From the NCBI GenBank assembly GCA_026724425.1, contig JAIUCV010001272.1:1-64000 (forward strand): a DNA stretch of 64,000 nt, read 5' to 3'. Below the pieces are notes generated by a model. It made no database searches, was not told the DNA's origin, and saw only the letters and a list, made by a program, of their open reading frames with translations. This document shows positions 1 through 10,771 of this stretch, piece by piece. The position numbers and the translations under genes are program-made. Source of the DNA: Erythrophleum ivorense (Eukaryota > Streptophyta > Magnoliopsida > Fabales > Fabaceae). The stretch's first letter is position 1; each line of letters opens with the position of its first letter.

Positions 1-1735
1 GTGTATGTTTAAGCAATGAAAAATGTTTCTAGTATATATGTACATGCCATGGTACCATGATGCTTTGTTTATGTGCTTGAAAGGTGCTTTATGAACATGT
101 TTTGGCTTGTATGAGTTTAGTGAAGCCAAAAGTTCCTTAGCTAGGGTGAGGATGAGCCAAAAGTCCCTAAGAATAGGTGAGACAAAGCCAAAAATCTATA
201 AAAGAGTGAGGCTTAGTCAAAAGTCTCTTGAAAATGGGTGAGACAAGTCCAGAAGTCCCAAAGAGAATGGGTGAGGCTAAACCATTGTCTTGGCAAGCCT
301 ATGTATGTTATATGTAACTTTTTGAATGAAGGAAATGTTTTATGTATATTTATGAATTTTAAGATAGCCATGCAAGCATTTTTAGACTTAAAATTGCATC
401 CTTTATGTGTGCTTGAAAGGGAAAAGTGCTATTGGTATTTCTAGAATCTCACCCTTCCCTCCCCATTACCTAGCATGTCTAAGTGGATCAAGTGAGTAAG
501 AAAATGGAAGCCATGAGAGATTGACAAAGAAATGTGTTATTTACTCTCTTTGTAACTATTTTGTTGTCACATAATGTAATTCAAAGATGTGTATGATGCA
601 TAACCTTTTGAACATGTATAAATACATGGATATGTGATTTATATATGAGAGTTGGAAGCAAATGAATAGAATAACATGTTTTTTACTTTAAATGGCAAAG
701 TAGAGCTTGTATGTTCCATGTGTATGTCATCAAGTGGAAGAGTGAATTTGTGAGATCTAGGCTTTTGGACCTTTAAGACATGTTTAGTAGATTATTTTCA
801 TACTTTCCCACGTGCTCAAGTGGCCTTAGAAAAGTTAGAAGGTAAATGGAACCATTTGTGACCTTTAAAGAGGCCAAAACGTGACATTTTGCAACTCTAT
901 GTTAGAAACTAACCAAATGGATGAATTTTCTCATGAAATTTCACATGCATAGAGAAGTTGCCAAAGAATAGATTATTTGGAGCTTTAGAGAATTAATTAT
1001 AAATTTTCAAAGTTGCCAAAAAGTTGCTAAACTAATATGATTACTGTCCATATGGTTAGTTTCTTCTCCTGTGTTATTTGAAAGATAAATGGTGTCCAAT
1101 GCTTATGAAATTTTACAAGTATAAACTAGACATAATAAGATTTCTATGGCTACTAAGATCAACTTATTTGGATGTTTGAGCAAAAATGATATGAATTTTT
1201 GAAATTTGGAGTCAGTACCAGTAATGCAACAGTATCTTTGGTACTGTTCCATCAATTTCTAATAGCTAAACGTTTTTGTTTTGGTCTAGATATATTTTTA
1301 GTATATATATAACATCTGTAGCTTTTCATAATAGTATACTGTGCTTAATTTTGATTTTTCTAGATTTAGTTATGATTTTTCAAAGTTGGTACTAGAAATT
1401 TGGTAGCAGAACCCGAGGCTGATTATGTTATTTTGTGTATGTATGATCCAAACTCGAGATTCTTATGACATTTTGAGATGGTTTTGAGTTGTATGAAGAT
1501 ATTTTAATGGGATAATGATATGAGTGAGTTAATATAGTTTGCGAAATGCGAAACAAAAAATTTAAGTACTACGCAATGTAAAATATTCTATTATTTTAAT
1601 TGAGTTTTTCCTTGAAAGCTACTATCCTAAGGGAAAGAGCTAGAAATGAGATGAGAACAAAGCTAGATGAATATAGTATTACACTCATCATGCTATTAAT
1701 CCTAATCACGGTAATTAAGAATAAGGGTCGTTACA
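1..1735 (+). repeat. L-family LTR, 3' part (copy A), cut by window edge
   Basis: This is the downstream half of a long LTR of the family that fills the window. It holds the LTR minisatellite at about 110-290, the TGCTCAAGTGGCC landmark near 815, and an AT-rich 3' part. It ends in GTTACA at 1730-1735, matching the GGTGTTACA terminus of other copies. The next base (1736) is the middle of another L LTR, so copy A was inserted there; the following five bases are GTTAA, but its left flank lies outside the window. No coding capacity was seen. Confidence 0.75.
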
Positions 1736-1797
1736 GTTAAAATCCCTCCAATTTACATTTTAGAGTGTTAGTTAATTGAAACTTTGATCGATTCATT
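1736..1797 (+). repeat. L-family LTR fragment (copy B), left half of a split LTR
   Basis: A 62-bp piece matches the LTR position just after 'CCCGGGACAGTTAAA' in other copies. It stops at TCATT (1793-1797), where copy C begins. The same LTR coordinate resumes at 37730, again with TCATT, so B and M (37730-39219) are two halves of one LTR separated by a 35.9-kb nested insertion. Confidence 0.7.
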
Positions 1798-4672
1798 CGT
1801 AATGTTCGATTTTTGAAAAAATAATGGAAATGGATACATTTTAAAAGTAAGTCCTCTAGAATGAAATGGATAAAGTCTAGAAAAATTAGAATAATGAGCA
1901 TTCAAAGACGGTGTAAAAACAATGGAAATAGATATGTTTTCCAAAGTCAGTTGACCCGAACTTTGACCCTTTCGTTTGGGAAGGGTTTAGCTCTAATTTA
2001 AGTGATTCCAAAGGAATTTAATAATATTAAGGACCTAAATTTTATGATAGAAAACACAGTTCTAAAAAAGGAGCTAAAACGAACTAGAAACAAAAATGCT
2101 AAGATTAAGGGACATAAGTGGAATATTTAGAAACAATTCTTGAACCCTACCTATATATATATCCCATACCCCACTCTTCTCCTCATTTGGTTCATTTAAT
2201 TTATGCCCTAAACCAAAGAAAAGACTAAGAGAGTGAGGTGCATAAGGGAGGAGAGAAAGGGAGAAGAAAAAGCAAGTGAAAGGTATGGATTTTCATGGAT
2301 TTTCTTAGTTTCTCCTTGGCAAACTTCTTCTACTTCTTCTTCTCTTCTTTCCTATGGGTTTATTGAAGCTTTTGGGTCTGTTTTGAGGTTATACCTAAAA
2401 GGAAAATTTTAAGTTTGAGGAGAAGAAGCTAAGCAATGAGAAGAGCATTCAAAGGAAGCCAAGAAACCAAGGTAATTTGCTATGCTTTAAGCTTGTTCTT
2501 CCATTGCCTTCCTCTTATGTATTTCGACCTATATATGACCAACCAAGAAGGGTTGAATTTCCAGCCAAACCAAGAGTGAATCTTAGGAAAATGAAGGAGA
2601 AGAACTAAAATATACAGAGGAAACAACAAAACAACTATTAGATTTTAAGATAGCAAAGTTAGGGTTTCAAGTGCTTAACTAAAGTTTTGTTTTGATACAA
2701 AAGTTTCTAGGCCAAAATGGATATTTGGATGAGATGCTAAGATCCCTAGAAAGCTTTTCACATGCATCTCCCATCAAGAAAACAAGACAAACTCCTTTGG
2801 TGCTCCCTTGATGCATAGCCTCGGCCTAGGGTGAAAGTGGCACCATGGGGTAGTTTTAATTTATTCGAAGCTTAGTTTTGTATCATATATGATGGGAAAG
2901 GATGAGAGGAAGCCTTGAAAGAATTTTAGAAGTCATGGATAGTGAGATGGTATCATAGGTTTCATATTTTGATTTTAAAAAGTAATACCTAGTTACGCTC
3001 CTTAAACTAATTATGTGATGGCTCCAAGAGGCTTAAAAGGAGTCAAGAGTCATAAATGGATGGAAAGAATGGAGCCAAGATTATGATTTATGGATGTTCC
3101 TTCATTAGGTGCATTATGGAGCCATAAATGAGCCATAGGAACCATCTAACTTTTAAAATGAATGTGTGGCTTTAGAAATTGTTCTAAGAGTATAATTGGC
3201 TTCCATATGATGTGTCTAGGCCAAAGGGATCAAGTCTCACATCCTTGTGAGTGTGTGGCCGAGGGAGAGGGAGAGTTTTCAAGGAAGAAAGTGTGCATTT
3301 GTAACTAAGGTAGCTCTCTCTTCTTTCTCTCATGCATGAGTGGATGTTTATCTTGTCTTTGAATGTATGTATGTTTTAAGCCATAAAAGATGTTTTAGCA
3401 TGTATCTATATGCCATGATACCATGATGTTATGTTATGCACTTAAATGATGCTTTGTGAATATGTTTTGGTTTGCTTGAGTATGGTGAAGCCAAAAGTCC
3501 CTTAGTTAGGGTGAAAATGAGCTAAAAGTCCCCAAGAATGGATGAGACAAAGCCAAAAGTCTCCAAAGAGTGAAGCTTAGTTAAAAACCCTTAAGAAAAT
3601 GAGTGAGGCAAGTCCAAAATCCCCCAAGACAAGTGGGCGAGGCTAAACCATCTTCTTAGCAAACCTATGTATACTTTATGTGACTTCTTGAATGTAAGAA
3701 AGGTTTCATGAATGATTATGCACTCCATGATATCCATACATGCATCTTTTAGACTTGGATTTGCATTCTTTATGTATGGTTGAAAGGGAGAGGAGCTATT
3801 GGGATTTCTAAAATCTTATCCCTTCCTCCCCATTACCTAACATGTTTAGGTGGACCAAGTGAGCCAAGAAATTGGAGCCACCAAGCTTGAAGAAGAGAGA
3901 TTGACAACAAAGTGTGTGAAATTACCCATTTTATAGCCATATGAATGGCATATGATGTAATCCCATGATGAATATGTTATATAATCATTTGAACATATGT
4001 AATTACATGAATACTTGATGTATAGATGAGAATTGATATCATGTGAATGTTATAGCCACTTTTTGACATTGAATGGCAAGATATAGCTTATATGTTCTTG
4101 TGTATATCATGGGATGAGAGTGTGAGTTTGTAAAATTTGGGTTTATGCACCTTTGAGACATATTTAGCAGACCATTTTGGTGCTTTCCCACATGCTCAAG
4201 TGGGCATGAAAGTCTTGGAAGCAAATTTGACCCTCTTGAGACCCTTTAAGAAGTATAAATGGACTAATTTGTAATCTTGTGGCACAATCTGACCAAATGA
4301 ACAAATTTCCTCATGAAATTTAGCATACATATAGATCTTATCTAGAGCATTTTGGGAAGCTAAATACTATATTACTTGGAGCTCTGTGGAATTAATTATA
4401 AATTTTTAAAATTGCCAAATTTTAGCCATTCTAGTATGGTTACTGTTCATATGGTTAGTTTCTTCTTTTATGTCATTCGAGGGCCAAATGATGTCTAATG
4501 CTTATGAAATTTTACAAGCATAAATTAGAGATGATAAAATTTCTATAGCCACTGAGATCATCCTAATTGGATGTCTGAACAGGGAGATATAAATTTTTAA
4601 AATTTTGTGACAGCATTAGTAGCGCTAGGCGAGTTTGGTTACTGTTCCATTGATTTCCAATGCTAGACATCC
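1798..4672 (+). repeat. L-family LTR, 5' part (copy C); likely left LTR of the 1798-37729 element
   Basis: It begins CGTAATGTTCG, a mutated form of the family start TGTAATGTCCG, right after TSD TCATT. All early and middle landmarks follow in order: a TATA-like run at 2152-2161, CAAGGTA-type sites near 2280, 2470 and 3307, the 'GAGCCATAAATGAGCC' area near 3120, and the minisatellite at about 3480-3650. It is interrupted at 4672 by the start of copy D, and its last part is not found downstream. It has an internal deletion of roughly 200 bp near 1920-1940 relative to other copies. Confidence 0.72.
2152..2161 (+). promoter_or_regulatory. TATA-like element of L LTR copy C
   Basis: The run TATATATAT lies at the same LTR position as TATATAGG in copy D (5361) and TATATATAT in copy Q (53576). 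It is followed by the conserved CACTCTTCTCCTCATTTGG block. It is probably the core promoter of the retrotransposon; activity is inferred. Confidence 0.45.
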
Positions 4673-7600
4673 TGTAATATCCGGCTCCTTGAAAATATGA
4701 GAAAATGTTATAAACACAATGTACAATTTATCCATAAGTGTACAAAATTCACTGGATACAAAAGAAAGTGTAACATTTAGTTTTTTGAAAACGAGAGAAA
4801 ACGTGAGAAACGTAATGTACAATTTCTCTGTAAATGAATGAAACTCACCGGATACAAAAGGAAGTCCCATGAAATGACTTAGTTAAGGTCCCAAAAAATT
4901 TGAGAAGCATTCTAGACTCCTAAAAATGAGAATCCCAAGCTCAGATGGAAAGAAAAATGGAGCTAGAATGAGAAATGAAATCTGATGGAAAACTTACAAA
5001 AGTAATGGCATTTTTATAATTTTGAGCAAATTTTGGAATTCATACAGGAGAGCTTTTAAATGAAAGTTTTGAGTTTCCCAAGGTTCTCAGAGGCCCTGAA
5101 AACCATGGGAACGCCCGGGACAGCTAAATCCCCTTTGGTGAACGTTTTTCAACGTCGGTGTACCCAAACTTTGATGGATTCGTTCAAGAAGGTTTTAGCT
5201 CCGATTTGATTGATTCCAAAGGCATTTTACTAAATTGGGAACCTAAATTTTATAATGGAAAAGATGGTTCTCAAAAAGGAGCTAAAACAAAGGAGAAACA
5301 AAAATGCCAAAAACAAAAGGCAAAATGGGAATTTTTGAAACAACCATTTTCCTCCCCCTGTATATAGGTGGCGCCTCACTCTCCCCTTCATTTAGTTTCA
5401 GATTGTTCTGCCCAAAATCAGAAGAAAAACCCTAGGAGAGTGGTGCACCAAGGAAAGAAGAAGAGGAGAAGAAATTCAAGCTTTAAGATATGGTTTCTTG
5501 TTAGTTTTTCATGCTTTCTTCCATCCAAACCTCCTTTCCTTCATTCTCCTTTGTTTCCTTTGATTAAAATGAAGTTTACAAATCTGATTTAAGGGAGAAA
5601 CTTAGGGAAAATTTTGGATTTGAAGAGAAGATCTTGGAGAAAGCAAGATTCAAGTGAGAAAAAGCAAGAAATCTAAGTAATTTCTCTTCCTATGGTTGCT
5701 ATCTTGGTTCTCCCTCCTTCTCCATTTTTCCTAACATAAGGAACCCTAGGAGGATTTGATTTTTAGGCAGAACCAAGGATGAATCCAAGGAAAAAGGGTG
5801 TGGAGATTAAGAATATGCAAAGGGAATTAACAAAAAACCATTAGATTTCAAGATGCAATTTCTAGTGTTTCAAGTGCACCTTGTAAAATCTGATTTTGTA
5901 TGATGATTCCTAGACATAAATAAAAGTCTAAATGAGTTCCTAAGATCCCTAAGATGCTCCCCATATGCTTCTTCCCTTGAGAAAATAAAGAAAGCTCCAA
6001 GGAAGCTAAAAATACTCCTTGTCTCGGCCAAGGGAGGTTCTCATAGCTAGGGAGAGTTTTAAATTTTTCGATGCCCATTCTTGAGTCATATATGATGAAT
6101 GAAAATGAGGGGAGGCCTTAGGAAAAATTTAAGAAGCTTAGAGAATGAGTTAGTGCCTTATGTTTCATATTATGACCTAAAGAAGTAACATATAGTTAGG
6201 CTCTTGGTTTTGATTGTGTGATAACTTCAAGAGGCTTAAAAAGGAGTCAATAATTATATTTGAAAGAAAAGAATGGAGCCTAGAATTTATTTGAAGGGTT
6301 TTGCTTCATTAGGTGTAATTATGGAACCATAATGAGGTTATAGACTAAGCTAGAGTTCAAGCAAGTTGTATGGCCTTAGAATTGATTTCAAGAACCTAAT
6401 TGGCTTCCATAAATTGTATTTAGGCCAAGAGAAATTATCCCCACACTTCTGTATGTGTATGTGGCTGAAGAGGGAGCTTGGATTCAAGAGAAAAAGTGTA
6501 TAATTGTATCCAAGGTAGCTCTCTCCACCTTCTCTCATGCATGGATGTGTGCTTAGCTTGTCTTACAATGTGTGTATGTGTATTTTCAAGCCATGAAAAG
6601 TATGCTAGCATGATTTCATATGCCATGGTTTCATGATAACATATTATGTTTCTAAATGATGTTATAATGTTTACTTAAGTGTGGTGAGGCCAAGAACCCT
6701 TAGCCATGGTGAGGATGAGCCAAGAACCCTTAAGATTAGTTGAGATAAAGAAAAGAATCTCCTAAAAGCAAGATAGACTCCCAAGAGCATGGTTAAGTCC
6801 AAGAATCTATTATAGAATGGGTAAGGCAAGTCCAATATCAACAAGAAATTGGGTGAGGCCAATCTACTTGCTTGGCAAGCCATTATATGTTTTGTATGAC
6901 TTTCTCAAGTGATGAAAATGTCTCTTGAATGTTTACACATGTCAATATGACCATACATGTATTTATGAGACTTGTTTGCATCCATTATGTATGATTGAAT
7001 GGGAGATGAGCTATTGAGATTCTTTGAATCTCATCCCCTCCTCTCCAATGCTCTAACATGCTAGGTGGACTAAGTGGACAAGGTAATGGAATCCAACCAC
7101 TTTGAAGATAAAAGTATGACATTCAAGAATATGTATTTTTCTACTTTAAGGCCATACAAATGGCAAGAGATGTAACTAATGGAAGTATATGTATTATGAT
7201 GTTATGAACACATGTATTTATGATAATATGTCATGTATAAATGGGAGGATACATTATGAGACCATTAGAATGCAATTTGAGTATGTTGTGACAATGTGGC
7301 TTCTTGAATAAATTTATGTAATTGTGTATAATTGCAAGTGGCATAGCCAAAATAAGAGGCATGAGGGTTGGGACCATTTGGGAAGCCCACACAAGTCCTA
7401 ATTATGCTTTTAGACTTACTCAAGAGGTGTCAAACCCCAAGGAAAGCTATTTGGACATTTTGGTATCGCATATGGAGTTAAAATTGACCAATTTAGAACC
7501 CTACATCACTTTTTATACAAATGAGCTCTTATTGATCTAATATTTGGCATGAAATTAGATCTTTTTGAGAGCTTTTTGGAAAGGTAAAGAACATAATTTT

Positions 7601-8493
7601 TGGAGTTCTATAGAATATTTGATGAATTTTAAAATTTGGCAAATTTTTTGGTTTTGGTCATGTCACTGTTCACTCAGATTTGAAAATAAAATCTATCACA
7701 CAGGCTCAAATGATATCCAATTGCCACCAAAATTTTATATAGAGAAACTAGACATTCCTAGTGACTTGTAACAACTAGAAGCACCTCATTTGGATGTCTA
7801 GAGAGGGAGATATAAATTTTCAAAGAATCTATCCAAAATCAGGAACTCCAGCCGACCTCTGTTACTGTTTGATTAGATTTTGAGGTCTGATTGTGTCTGA
7901 GCTAGTCTAGAGTTATTTGTCCCCTTTATATAACATCCTTAGATTTCTAGATTGGTACTATTTGTATGGATTGAATTTTTATAGAATTAATTGGACATTT
8001 TTGAAGTTTGCTGAAAAATTTTGTGATAGCACCAGTGGACAGCCTGACCTCTAGACTATTTTGAATGTCAAACATCCTTTGTATAGATTTTATGGTCTGA
8101 ACATATTTTTAAATGAAGTATACATGTGTAGCTTTCCAAATTGACCAAGAATTCATGATTTCAAGTTTTCTAGAATTAGTTATGATTTTCCAAAGTTGTG
8201 ACAGAAAAGTGAAAAAATTTGGCCGAAAATGAATATGTATATTTCATGCTTCCCTTCGAGTTCCTTAAGATGTAGGCCACTTTTGATGATGGAAATGAGT
8301 TGTATCCATGTAATTAAATATGAGAATGTTTTGTATGAGCTCACATGGTCTGCGTGACACCGAATGAAATTTTCATACACGACGCAACGCAAAAAAAGAC
8401 ATTATTTTAATTCCCCTTTTTGCTCTTTCATGGAATTTATGAATGTAAAGCTTGGGAATGTTGTGAAATGAGCTAGAAATATATGGTGTTATA
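4673..8493 (+). repeat. L-family LTR with both ends (copy D), 3.8 kb
   Basis: It starts TGTAATATCCGG at 4673 and ends GGTGTTATA at 8493 (family end GGTGTTACA). In between are the promoter-like block at 5361, splice-donor-like sites near 5690 and 6512, the minisatellite at about 6680-6870, and the GACACCGAATGAAATT / CGACGCAACGC block at 8370-8392. It interrupts copy C on the left. On the right it abuts copy E, which lacks its own first 50 bases or so. The flanking pentamers (CATCC and GGTAG) do not match, so a deletion at the right junction is likely. Confidence 0.75.
5361..5368 (+). promoter_or_regulatory. TATA-like element of L LTR copy D
   Basis: TATATAGG is followed by GGCGCCTCACTCTCC, a block repeated at the equivalent place in copies O and Q. 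It is the best preserved example of the conserved promoter-like block of this LTR family. Confidence 0.5.
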
Positions 8494-10528
8494 GGTAGTC
8501 CCCTAGATAGAGTGATTTGAGGTCCAATAAAATTAGAATAATATTCTAGACCTCAAATAATGGTGATTCAAGGCCAGAAGTGCTTTGAAACTGGAGCTAG
8601 AATAGCTAGACAAATGTTAACAAAAATGCAACGAAACATAATGGCATTTTTATAATTTTGGAAAAGTTTTAAAATACCCATAAGAGGACTTTTTAAATGG
8701 AAAATTTGAGTTCTCTGGGATTCTCAGAGGCCCTCAAAACTATGGAAAGTCTCAGGACAGTTAAAGCCCATCCAGTATACATTTTTTAACGACGGTAAGC
8801 CCGAATTTTGATCGACTCGTTTGAGAAGATTTTATCTCCAAATTAAGTGATTCCAAAAGCATTTTATAAGATTGAGAGCCTAAATTTTATGATGGAAAAG
8901 ACGGTTCTCAAAAAAGAGCTAAAACAAAATAGAAATGAAAATGCCAAGAACGAAGGACAAAATTGAAAATTTTCAAAATGAAGGTTCAAGAAGCACCTTT
9001 AAATACATGCCCCTCTTCTTTCCCTCATATGACCAAACTTGTTTCTACCCAAGAACAAAAGGAAGACCAACTGAAAGGCCATCCAAGCATCGAGGAAAAT
9101 GAAGGGGAAAAGTTCAAGAAAAAGGTAAGAAAAGTGTAGAAATTCAAGCTCCTCCCTTTAGCAATTTGATTTCTCTTCTTCTCTTCTTTCTTCTTATAGC
9201 TTTGGCACATGAATTGGTTCTATTTTAAGCCCAGAATAGAGGGTGAATTTTTGAATTTGGAAAGGAGCATCCAAGCAAAGGGAAAAGCATTCAAGAAAGG
9301 CTTGAATTCAAGGTAAAATTCTTAGTTTCCATGCTTCTTTTTTCTTGTTCTTCTTATGTGCTTTTCATCCTCCATGTGGACAGCCAAGGGGAGGGTGATT
9401 TTGGGTAGAACCAAAGATGAATCATGTGAATTAAGGTGTGGAAAGTAAGAATGTACAAAGGAAACAAACAAAGAACTATGAAAATACAAGGTAGAAAGGC
9501 TAGGGATTCAAGAACATAACTAAAATTTTGTTTTGATGCAAGAGTCCCTAGGCCAAAGTAAGTGTTTATATGAGCTCCTAAGATCCCTAGAGAGCTTCCC
9601 ACATGCATCTCCCATCAAGGAAAGTAAAACAACCTCCATTAGTACCAAGGTGAGCATAGGTTAGGCTAAGGGGAGATGAAACAAAAAGGGAGTGTTTTAA
9701 TTTCTTCCAAGCTTATTTTTGTATCATATATGATGGGAGAGTATGAGATGAAGCCTTGGAAAAATTTTAGAAGTCATGGATAATGAGATGGAGCTATAGG
9801 CTCCATATTGTAGTTTAATGAAGCAAGACCTAGATAGGCTCCTTAAAATAAATGTGTGATGACTCCAAAGAGTCTAAATGGAGTCAAGAGTTATAGATTA
9901 AGGGGAAGAATGGAGCCAAGATTATAAATTCTTAAGGTTGCTTCATTAGGTACTTTGTGGAATCATAACTGGACCATTTGAGCAACCAAGTTGTTCTAGT
10001 GTATGAAGGGTTTTGGTAAATATTCCAAGAGTATAATTGGGTCTTATTTCATGTGCTTAGGCCAAAGGAATTAAATATTCCATTCTTTCTCTCATGCATG
10101 AGTGGATGTTTATCTTATCTTTGAATGCGTGTATGTAAATTTTGAGCCATGAAAAATGTTTTAGCAGGTGTTTAAATACCATGGTACCATGATGTTATGT
10201 TATACATTCAAAATGTTGCCTTGTGTATTTGCTTTGGTTTGCTTGAGTGTTGTAAAGCCAAGAACCCCTTAACCATGGTAAAGATGAGCCAAAAACCCTC
10301 AAGAATGGTTGAAACAAAGCCCAAAGTCTTCCAAGAGTAAGGCTTAGTTAAGAGCCTTTAAGAAAGTGGATGAGGCAAGTCCAAAATCCTTAAAGAGAAT
10401 GGATGTGGCTAAAACACTTACTTGGCAAGCCTATGTATGTTTTATATGACTTTTTGGATGCTAAAAATGTTCTATGAACGATTATGAAAGCCATGATATC
10501 CACGCATACATTTTTAGACTTGTATTTT
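8494..10528 (+). repeat. L-family LTR, 5' two-thirds (copy E); first of three pieces of one LTR
   Basis: It enters the LTR about 50 bases from its start (GTCCCCTAGATAGAG) and runs through the promoter, splice-donor-like and minisatellite (about 10250-10415) regions. It stops at ...ACTTGTATTTT, where copy F begins. The missing continuation, CATTCTTTATG..., is found inverted at 30900 behind the same pentamer ATTTT. E, H (30564-30900) and K (36169-37729) therefore form one LTR. Confidence 0.75.
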
Positions 10529-10771
10529 TGTAACAAACGTAATTTCTGTAAAATGATGTAATAAGCCGTATAAAAGAAAGTCCTTTAAAATGATCTAGAT
10601 AATGTCCTAAAAAATTTGTGTAGAGTCCTAGACTCCTAAAAATGATAATTTTAGGCTCAGAAGGAAAGAAAAACGGAGTTAGGATGGTGAAACAACTTGT
10701 GATGAAAACTGATGAAACATAATGACATTTTCGTAAATAAATACAACTTTTGGAAAAACACATAGGAGGGC
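10529..10771 (+). repeat. L-family LTR start (copy F, piece 1), interrupted by the Athila element
   Basis: It starts TGTAACAAACG after pentamer ATTTT (10524-10528) and follows the family consensus to CATAGGAGGGC, where the Athila 5' LTR starts. The consensus continues with TTTTTAAATG at 26552 after the Athila 3' LTR, which defines the insertion site exactly. Copy S (58007) has a very similar start. Confidence 0.85.

Noticed and set aside
110..290. Regularly spaced repeats as a CRISPR array
   Set aside because: Units are imperfect, adjacent and without unique spacers, in a plant LTR. They are a minisatellite.
4673..8493. TGTAA...TTACA ends read as terminal inverted repeats of a DNA transposon
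   Set aside because: The inverted match is only the short TGTAAYRYC/GRYRTTACA seen in many LTRs. The copies flank a chromovirus pol with a polypurine tract, and duplications are 5 bp, as for LTR elements.
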